Under the pieces are notes generated by a model. That model was not told the DNA's origin and did no database searches. It saw nothing but the letters and a program-made list of their open reading frames with translations. 5,640 nt of DNA from Chitinophagaceae bacterium. GTDB taxonomy: Bacteria > Bacteroidota > Bacteroidia > Chitinophagales > Chitinophagaceae. Below are positions 1 to 5,060 of this stretch, one piece after another. Made by a program: the position numbers and the translations under genes. The stretch spans positions 1 to 5,640 of the forward strand of contig JALOMZ010000156.1 in the NCBI GenBank assembly GCA_025455205.1, in the 5' to 3' direction. Positions within the stretch are counted from its first letter, which is position 1; each line of letters begins with the position of its first letter.

Positions 1-801
1 AACAATGGCCACGTTGTTTTTGAACTGCACCACATCCATTATGCCAGGGCTGGCTTTGGCTGCGGCGCTGTTGACTGATTTTATTTTGGTGCCAAAGGCC
101 GGTGGCCGCTGGATCATGGCAAACACCATGCCTTCGCGGTAGTAGTCGAGTCCGAAAATGGGTTGGCCGGTGATAATGTCTCTGTTCTTCACATTCCGGA
201 TGGGCTTGCCTATCAGCTTGAAGTCCTTGCGGTCTTTCAGCGGAACTTCTTTGGGCATTTCCACTTGTGACGCCGCTGTGGCCAGATCCCCGTACGACAG
301 CTTTCTGCCGCTGGGGGTGTGAATGACAAATCCGGTATCGGCGGTGCATTCTGTGGCGGGTACCTGCCATTGCTGTGCGGCAGCCTGCACCAGGAGGTAG
401 CGGGCAGAGGCGCCTGCCTTACGGAGACGCATCCAGCTATGCGGAATGGCTCCGCTGCCGCCGGTGAGCTGGCGGTCGTATTTCTGGGTGTCAAGGGGTG
501 CCTGGGTTACCTTCACTTTGGTCCAGTCTGCATCCAGCTCTTCGGCCACAATCTGTGCAAAGGAGGTCATGATGTTCTGCCCCAGTTCGGGGTTGGGAGA
601 ATAGATATGCACCGTGCCGTCTGTGGCAATAGACAGATAGCTGTTGAACGAAGGCGTGGCTGCAGGGTCTGCGGCATTCAGCAGTATAGGCATTTCAGCC
701 TGCGCACTGTTCCAGCGGAAGCCCAGCATGAGGCCGCCGCCTGTGAGCGATATCTGTTTGAGGAATCTCCGGCGCTGGCTGCTATAGGAAGTAGTTCTCA
801 T
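1..801 (-). CDS. Molybdopterin-binding large subunit of an isoquinoline 1-oxidoreductase-type aldehyde/xanthine oxidoreductase, 3' part outside window
   Basis: The reading frame is open from the ATG at 801-799 to the left edge and gives 267 residues; the family is usually about 700-750 residues, so only the N-terminal third is present. Residues 10-15 (RRRFLK) are a twin-arginine motif, followed by an uncharged stretch (about 17-28) and a possible AxA cleavage site at 33-35, so the protein is predicted to be exported folded through Tat. The segment PNPELGQN (about 69-76), the AEELDADW stretch, TGGSGAIPHSWMRLRKAGASAR (split around residues 115-135) and the G-FGLDYYREGMVFAMI region (about 205-225) match conserved blocks of IorB-like members of the xanthine dehydrogenase superfamily. 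Such enzymes hydroxylate N-heterocycles or aldehydes using molybdenum-pterin cytosine dinucleotide. The start lies 3 nt after the stop of the small-subunit gene, so the two are co-transcribed. Family is clear; the substrate is not. Confidence 0.9.
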   Translation of the reverse strand, partial: MRTTSYSSQRRRFLKQISLTGGGLMLGFRWNSAQAEMPILLNAADPAATPSFNSYLSIATDGTVHIYSPNPELGQNIMTSFAQIVAEELDADWTKVKVTQAPLDTQKYDRQLTGGSGAIPHSWMRLRKAGASARYLLVQAAAQQWQVPATECTADTGFVIHTPSGRKLSYGDLATAASQVEMPKEVPLKDRKDFKLIGKPIRNVKNRDIITGQPIFGLDYYREGMVFAMIQRPPAFGTKIKSVNSAAAKASPGIMDVVQFKNNVAIV

Positions 802-804
802 GGT

Positions 805-1263
805 TTAGATTTTTTTGCTGGCGGCCAAAACGGCTTCGCGGATTCGGTGATAGGCACCGCAGCGGCAGAGATTGCCGTGCAGGGCGTTTTCAATTTGCTG
901 CACCGTAGGCTTGGGGGTGCGCCTGAGCAGGGCGGCGGCGGTCATGATCTGGCCGGCCTGGCAATAGCCGCACTGGGGTACATCCACTTCATCCCAGGCC
1001 AGCTGCAGGGGATGATCGCCTTTTTCAGACAGCCCTTCGATGGTGGTCACTGCGCGTTCTTTAATACTGGCTATGGGCAAGGAACAGGCACGAACAGCAT
1101 TGTTCCCCAGCAGCACCGTGCAGGCTCCGCACTGGCCGGCGCCACAGCCGTATTTGGTGCCCAGCAGGCGCAGGTGGTCGCGCAGTACCCAGAGCAGGGG
1201 CGTGTCTTCGGCAACGTCCACGGTATGTTTGCGGCCATTCACCGTTAGTTCATAGGTTGGCAT
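805..1263 (-). CDS. [2Fe-2S] small subunit of an isoquinoline 1-oxidoreductase-type molybdenum hydroxylase
   Basis: This is a complete 152-residue protein, the normal length for IorA/CoxS/XdhC-type electron-transfer subunits. The N-terminal plant-type ferredoxin domain has the cluster ligands C40, C45, C48 and C60 in the CGAGQCGAC context. The C-terminal four-helix domain has the second cluster ligands C98, C101, C133 and C135 (QCGYCQ and NLCRCG). Q97 is the conserved Gln that, in this family, lies near the pterin cofactor. The protein passes electrons from the molybdenum site of the large subunit to an acceptor. It has no signal peptide of its own; in this family the small subunit is carried out with the Tat-signalled large subunit, which follows 3 nt downstream. 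No Shine-Dalgarno sequence is seen, but an A7 run (1271-1277 on the complement) ends 7 nt before the ATG. All eight cysteines are present, so it should be functional. Confidence 0.95.
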   Translation of the reverse strand: MPTYELTVNGRKHTVDVAEDTPLLWVLRDHLRLLGTKYGCGAGQCGACTVLLGNNAVRACSLPIASIKERAVTTIEGLSEKGDHPLQLAWDEVDVPQCGYCQAGQIMTAAALLRRTPKPTVQQIENALHGNLCRCGAYHRIREAVLAASKKI

Positions 1264-1323
1264 AAGATAGTTTTTTTATGCAGCAGTTATTCATGCGCTT
1301 CGTAAAAGGCACTTGTATTAGAC

Positions 1324-1340
1324 GCTGGCATTATACCAGC
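1324..1340. repeat. 17-nt inverted repeat, possible operator or hairpin
   Basis: The arms GCTGG and CCAGC pair perfectly around a 7-nt centre. On the minus strand the centre is TATAATG, which allows one further A-T and one G-T pair, giving a 7-pair stem with a 3-nt loop. It lies about 61 nt upstream of the small-subunit start codon. It could be a protein-binding site or a leader RNA hairpin; no T-run follows, so it is not a terminator. Confidence 0.4.
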
Positions 1341-1342
1341 TC

Positions 1343-1359
1343 CTGCGTTTGACCCGCAG
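1343..1359. repeat. Second 17-nt inverted repeat beside the first
   Basis: The arms CTGCG and CGCAG pair perfectly around a 7-nt centre (TTTGACC on the plus strand). It has the same total length and arm length as its neighbour, and the two centres are 19 nt apart, but the arm sequences differ. Such short repeats can occur by chance in GC-rich DNA; their adjacency in a non-coding leader is the reason to list them. Confidence 0.35.
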
Positions 1360-1406
1360 AGGGGCAGCAGCTGTTTAAAGTTACACAATAATCCGGCGCG
1401 CTATGC

Positions 1407-2795
1407 TCAGTTTACCTCCTCGGCAGCCTGCAGCAGGGCCTGGAAGCTGGGTTCATCAATGGTGGCCCAGGCAGCCTGGCGCAAACCTTCATCGGTGGTG
1501 CAGAAGGCGAAACCCCTGCCAGCCTTCGATACCATGCAGGTGTCGTCTGCACTGTCGCCCGCAGCCATGCAATTCTCCAGGCTTACATGGTATTTATTGC
1601 AGGCATATTGCAGGGCATGGGTCTTGCACAGTCCGTGGTGACAGGTACTGTCTGGTGCCGCAAAGAAGTAGGAGGGGATATTCACTTCGCCGGTGGCCTT
1701 TCCTTCGAAAAACTCCAGCCGGTTGGCCAGCACAAAGTCGGCGCCAATTTGCTTACGCACATAGTCGCACACCACATGGTAGCTGTTGCTGATAATGCCC
1801 ACCAGGTATCCCTGCCCGCGCAGGGCGGTTACCACTTCCCGTATGTCATCTACCATGGGTATGGCGCGTATGGTATCCAGCATATCTTCAAATGTGCGGC
1901 CCTTTAGCAGCAGGCCAATGCGCTTGGTGAGGATCACCGGGTCCTTCTCCTGCTGCCGCAGTTGTGCCAGTGCTTCGCTGAAACCAAAACGGGCTGCCAT
2001 ATGATCTATAAACCGGCCGCGCAGAATGGTGTTGTCCATATCAAGCGCCACCATCCTGCGCATGGACGACAGTTGTGCTTCCAGCACTTCATTCATTTCA
2101 CTGTTAATGATCTCCAGTCTTTGTAATTCATCCTCATCTACGGTGCCGGGAATGAACCGCTGTGCTTTGGTAATGATAGCCCTCGATACCTCGCGGCTCA
2201 TTTTACCCAGCGATTCCCATGGCTTGCTTTTGTTTTCGATATAGCCGATGTTCACCTCACAGATGCGTACACCCATCAGGTGCATATCGATCAAAATACC
2301 GATGTCCACACCATAGTCGTTGTAGAAGGTGCACTTGTTGAGCAGTGCCCGCCGGCCGGCAACCATGCCGCTCAGCGGTTGCTCAAAACGACCAAGCTCT
2401 GGATAAAAAATGCTGAGCAGGGGTTTGGCTACCAGGATGGTTACACGGCCGGCATTTCGGCTGAAGCTGCCCTTCACAAAATCGGCTTCGTTGCGCAACA
2501 GTGGGCCCGCCAGGTTTTCAATGGTATGGGGTGGGTAGGGATCGATGTCGCCATCCAGGAAGACCACTACTTCATTCCTTGCCAGGTCTAACCCTTCGCG
2601 CATGGAAATGCCCTTGCCTCTTTTGCGGCTGATGACCACTTGTGCCCCTGCCGCTGCTGCGAGCCGTTGGGTGTCATCTTCTGAATTGTCGTCCACCACC
2701 AGCACTTCATTCACCAGGGGGCATGACAGGCAGTCCTTCACAATCTGACCAATGCTCTTTTCTTCGTTCAGAGTTGGAATGATGACTGTTACCAT
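1407..2795 (-). CDS. GpgS-like (GT81-type) glycosyltransferase fused to a SerB-like HAD phosphatase
   Basis: The protein has 462 residues and starts at the only sensible ATG, right at the typical first strand of a GT-A fold (VTVIIPTLNEE). Residues 1 to about 213 form the glycosyltransferase: VVDDNSEDDT (33-42), RGKG (59-62), the metal/nucleotide-binding DGD (81-83), and the stretch from VKG (107-109) through GRVT (116-119), AKPLL (123-127), YPELG (131-135), QPLSG (139-143) and YGVDIGILID (161-170), closely following the block order of glucosyl-3-phosphoglycerate synthases. A probably helical linker covers about 214-246. Residues 247-462 are a HAD-IB phosphatase: motif I DMDNT (252-256, nucleophile D252), motif II ISNS (335-338), motif III K391 and motif IV GDSADD (413-418). 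I infer transfer of a sugar to a phosphorylated acceptor such as 3-phosphoglycerate, followed by removal of the phosphate. The families are clear from motifs; sugar donor and acceptor are not proven. Upstream is a 329-nt gap, so it probably has its own promoter. Confidence 0.85.
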   Translation of the reverse strand: MVTVIIPTLNEEKSIGQIVKDCLSCPLVNEVLVVDDNSEDDTQRLAAAAGAQVVISRKRGKGISMREGLDLARNEVVVFLDGDIDPYPPHTIENLAGPLLRNEADFVKGSFSRNAGRVTILVAKPLLSIFYPELGRFEQPLSGMVAGRRALLNKCTFYNDYGVDIGILIDMHLMGVRICEVNIGYIENKSKPWESLGKMSREVSRAIITKAQRFIPGTVDEDELQRLEIINSEMNEVLEAQLSSMRRMVALDMDNTILRGRFIDHMAARFGFSEALAQLRQQEKDPVILTKRIGLLLKGRTFEDMLDTIRAIPMVDDIREVVTALRGQGYLVGIISNSYHVVCDYVRKQIGADFVLANRLEFFEGKATGEVNIPSYFFAAPDSTCHHGLCKTHALQYACNKYHVSLENCMAAGDSADDTCMVSKAGRGFAFCTTDEGLRQAAWATIDEPSFQALLQAAEEVN

Positions 2796-3124
2796 GCATT
2801 AAAATTTAGTATAATGTAAATGTCCGACTTGTATAAGCCGGATTGTTGCCGGGAGTACGTTGGTAATATCAGCAATTTCAGGCTATTTGGTGCTGTTGGC
2901 GGCGCTTTCGTTTTGTTAAAAGAGCCGGCTGGAACGAATAGGACAATATTCTTTTTCTGTTTGCCTTGAATAGGAATGGATGCGTCTGCAGTTATTATTT
3001 GCTACATGATGCAGGCCAGGCTGGCAAGTGTCGCCAAATCAGCTGGTAACAGCCATCGTGCTTTACCGCCACCTGTTGCCAGGCCCGTTCTGACTTACTG
3101 TTTAAATGATCCCGCAGCCGTTTA
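2796..3124. other. 329-nt intergenic region without a supported gene
   Basis: It separates the SIS gene from the glycosyltransferase-phosphatase gene, both on the minus strand. No short coding region is convincing on either strand. It becomes AT-rich next to the downstream start codon. It holds a hairpin at 2823-2842, a repeated octamer GAATAGGA at 2936-2943 and 2968-2975, and a very short minus-strand hairpin with a GCAA loop (3071-3084). It presumably contains the end of the ROK-MFS-SIS transcript and a promoter for the fusion gene, but I could not identify either signal with confidence. Confidence 0.6.
2823..2842 (-). repeat. Hairpin in the leader of the glycosyltransferase-phosphatase gene
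   Basis: Read on the minus strand, the arms TCCGGCTT and AAGTCGGA form eight pairs (one of them G-U) around the loop ATAC; on the plus strand the G-U becomes an A/C mismatch. The asymmetry hints that, if it matters, it acts in the minus-strand RNA. It ends 27 nt upstream of the start codon. No T-run follows directly, so an intrinsic terminator is unlikely. Confidence 0.4.
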
Positions 3125-3886
3125 TCATACCCCGGCAATGCGCTGCTTGTAGGTGGCCAGCGCTTCTTCCAGCCGTTGTTTGGCGGTGGTGTCGCCGGGC
3201 ACATTGTGCGAGGGATGGATGTGCAATTTGAATCCGCGTTCCACCAGTATTTCTGCCACGGTGATCACGGTAAGCCATACGGTGGTTACAAAGGCCATGG
3301 TAGACACCGGCCCCAGTTTGTCGGGGTGGTTTTTAATGGGCACGGTGGCGTCTTCAATGGGGGCGCAGGAGTCCACCACAATATCGGCAATATCGAAGAT
3401 GGTTTTGCCGCTGGAATGCCGGGTTTGCTTGCCTTTGGCCGCTGCTGCAGAGCCGTAAGCAATTACCTGCATGCCGCGTTTCTTGGCTTCCAGGGCCACA
3501 TCTATGTTCACATTGTTGATGCCGGAATGGGAGAATACCCACATGGTATCGCGCGGATCAAAAGTATACCCCTTCATGATCTCCGTGCCATATCCTTCCA
3601 CCCGCTCCAGGAACACAAACTGGTGCACGCCCATTTCGCCGGTAATGCGGGTGAAGAAAGTGAGGGGCAGCTCCACCATGGGGTGGAAGCCCACAAAGCC
3701 GCCGATGCGCGGATACATTTCCTCAATGGGAATGGTGGCATGGCCGCAGCCAAAAGTGTGCACCCAACGGCCGCATTCAATACTGTTGGCCATCACGGTG
3801 GCTGCCGCTTTGATATTGTCCAGCTGGGTGGATTCAATTTTGTTCATCACGTCTCTGGCGTGGGTTAACCATTGCAGTGCAAGCAT
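3125..3886 (-). CDS. SIS-domain phosphosugar-binding protein of the COG4821 / UPF0309 type
   Basis: The 253-residue length fits this family of single-SIS-domain proteins. After an N-terminal helix (about 1-38), the segment HTFGCGHATIPIEEMYPRIGG (43 to about 63) corresponds to the family's first phosphosugar-binding loop, which usually reads F-G-x-G-H-S. ERVEGYG (94-100), FSHSGINNVNIDVALEAKKRG (about 118-138, the SIS Ser-rich loop SHSG at 119-122), RHSSGK (156-161), IVVDSCAP (169-176) and LGPVSTM (191-197) are further family blocks. SIS domains bind phosphorylated sugars and act in isomerases, etherases or regulators; the reaction of this subfamily is not established to my knowledge. The C-terminal tail is unusually His-rich (HIHPSHN, 222-228), where related proteins have an S/A-N-x-x-GGD stretch. 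The start is 4 nt after the MFS stop codon, with an A5 run 8 nt upstream, so it is the third gene of the ROK-MFS operon and probably handles the phosphorylated product of that pathway. Confidence 0.85.
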   Translation of the reverse strand: MLALQWLTHARDVMNKIESTQLDNIKAAATVMANSIECGRWVHTFGCGHATIPIEEMYPRIGGFVGFHPMVELPLTFFTRITGEMGVHQFVFLERVEGYGTEIMKGYTFDPRDTMWVFSHSGINNVNIDVALEAKKRGMQVIAYGSAAAAKGKQTRHSSGKTIFDIADIVVDSCAPIEDATVPIKNHPDKLGPVSTMAFVTTVWLTVITVAEILVERGFKLHIHPSHNVPGDTTAKQRLEEALATYKQRIAGV

Positions 3887-3890
3887 AGTA

Positions 3891-5060
3891 TCAGTTTTTA
3901 GAATGATGGAATGTTGAGATCATATAGAAGAGCAGCATCATGCAGGCTGCCGATGCATAACACACCATGGCCAGGTATGCAACGCCATAGTGTTGAAAGA
4001 GCAGGCCGCTGAGGTAGTTCAGCAGCATATTGCCCAGCAGGGCCACGGCAAAGGCAAAGCTGAAGGCGGTGCCGGATGCCTGCGGGTAGCGGTCTGCCAC
4101 CATGCCCAGCAGGATCGGAAATCCGTTGGCGAGGCCTGCACCCGACAGCACAAGGCCGGCAAACACCAGGGGCGGCCACAGCGGCACCTGCATGAGCCAT
4201 ATGCCGGCAACCAACATCCCGAGGCCCATCCACAGCAGGCGTGCCTGGGGCACTCCGCGCAGCACGCTGCCGGTAAGCAGGCGCATCATCACCATGCCAC
4301 CCATATGCAGGCTCAGGGCATACAAGGCAAGCCCCTCATGCATCACCCCACGCTCACGCAGGTAGGTGGTGGTCCAGTTGTTGATGATGGCTTCCAGGCT
4401 GCTCTGGAAGAACAGGAAAAAAGAGGTGAGCAGCATAAATGGCTGCAGCAGGCCCCGCAGGGAGGCGCTTTCTTTGCCTTTTGCCAGTTTGGCTGGTGGA
4501 AAAGGTATAAAGGCATACAACAAGGCCAGTGCCATGGTTATCCAGCCTGAGGTAGCCAGCACCTGCAGCGGCGGCATAATGTCTTCCAGTGCGCCCAGCA
4601 CCAGGGGCATGCCCAGGGCACCCAGCCCGAAGAACACACCCAGCAGACTCAGGTTGGCCCCTTTGTGGGTGCTGCTGATATCTGCCACCAGGGCATTGGT
4701 GGTGCCGTTGATGATACCGCCTGCCAGGCCGAAGAGGAGAACGCCGGCCTGCAGCCCGCCCAGTTCACCGGCATGGGCCATTATTTCAAATCCGGTGCCC
4801 ATGCCGGCAGTTGACAACACCATCAGCAGTCGGTAACCATACCGGTCGGCAATGGGGCCAAACAGGAAGGAGCCGGCCAGGATGCCAATGGGCAGTATGG
4901 AGAATAGGGTGCCCGAGCCTGCATGATCCAGGGCAAATTTTTCGCGCAGGGCCACCGCTACCGATCCCAATGTAATGAGGCAAATGCCAAAGAGCAGCAT
5001 GCCGGCACAGGCCGCTGCAAACGACAGGCGTTTAAGGCGGTATGTTTCAGGACGGTGCAT
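3891..5060 (-). CDS. Major facilitator superfamily transporter, probably for a sugar
   Basis: Starting at the ATG at 5060 gives 389 residues beginning MHRPETYRLKR, a basic cytoplasmic leader directly before the first membrane helix. An ATG at 5093 would add 11 residues rich in Pro and enlarge the overlap with the ROK gene to 47 nt, so I prefer 5060, which overlaps by 14 nt. Twelve hydrophobic helices can be drawn (about 12-38, 47-69, 78-98, 102-128, 136-157, 165-187, then a loop with basic residues to 205, and 206-225, 243-265, 274-292, 295-318, 327-350, 360-383). MFS motif A is seen at 68-77 (G-x-x-x-D-R-Y-G-Y-R), with a degenerate copy in the second half (VADRY, 321-325). The GLAGGIINGTTNALVADI stretch (111-128) resembles FucP/glucose-type MFS carriers. 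Its place between ROK and SIS genes supports sugar uptake. The substrate cannot be told from sequence; drug/efflux function is less likely. Confidence 0.88.
   Translation of the reverse strand: MHRPETYRLKRLSFAAACAGMLLFGICLITLGSVAVALREKFALDHAGSGTLFSILPIGILAGSFLFGPIADRYGYRLLMVLSTAGMGTGFEIMAHAGELGGLQAGVLLFGLAGGIINGTTNALVADISSTHKGANLSLLGVFFGLGALGMPLVLGALEDIMPPLQVLATSGWITMALALLYAFIPFPPAKLAKGKESASLRGLLQPFMLLTSFFLFFQSSLEAIINNWTTTYLRERGVMHEGLALYALSLHMGGMVMMRLLTGSVLRGVPQARLLWMGLGMLVAGIWLMQVPLWPPLVFAGLVLSGAGLANGFPILLGMVADRYPQASGTAFSFAFAVALLGNMLLNYLSGLLFQHYGVAYLAMVCYASAACMMLLFYMISTFHHSKN

Larger units (their letters stand above)
1264..1406 (-). promoter_or_regulatory. Leader/intergenic region upstream of the molybdenum hydroxylase operon
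   Basis: This 143-nt gap lies between the stop of the glycosyltransferase-phosphatase gene and the start of the small-subunit gene. It holds two adjacent inverted repeats (1324-1340 and 1343-1359) and an A7 tract just before the start codon. The gap is long compared with the 3-nt spacing inside the operon, so a separate promoter is plausible, but no convincing match to the Bacteroidota -33 TTTG / -7 TAnnTTTG pair was found. A TATAAT string occurs inside the left inverted repeat when read on the minus strand, without a matching -35 box. No terminator with a T-run was seen after the upstream gene, so read-through from it is also possible. Confidence 0.4.

Noticed and set aside
319..1248. A 309-codon open frame on the plus strand opposite both oxidoreductase genes
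   Set aside because: The minus strand encodes unmistakable conserved motifs of the two subunits over the same bases; the plus-strand product has no recognisable domain and is a shadow of GC-rich codon use.
1329..1335. TATAAT box on the minus strand as a sigma70-type promoter for the oxidoreductase operon
   Set aside because: No TTGACA-like box lies 16-18 nt upstream, and Bacteroidota promoters use a different consensus; it is better explained as the centre of an inverted repeat.
1324..1359. Molybdenum cofactor riboswitch in the operon leader
   Set aside because: Only two short hairpins are seen; the multi-stem Moco RNA structure and its conserved loops could not be drawn.
2995..3204. A 69-codon minus-strand frame running from the end of the SIS gene into the intergenic region
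   Set aside because: It begins inside the SIS gene in another frame, has no family resemblance and no leader signal; the SIS protein already has its full usual length, so a frameshifted extension is not needed.
3176..3868. A 230-codon plus-strand open frame opposite the SIS gene
   Set aside because: It is rich in His and Gly, lacks any family motif and fully overlaps a well-supported minus-strand gene.
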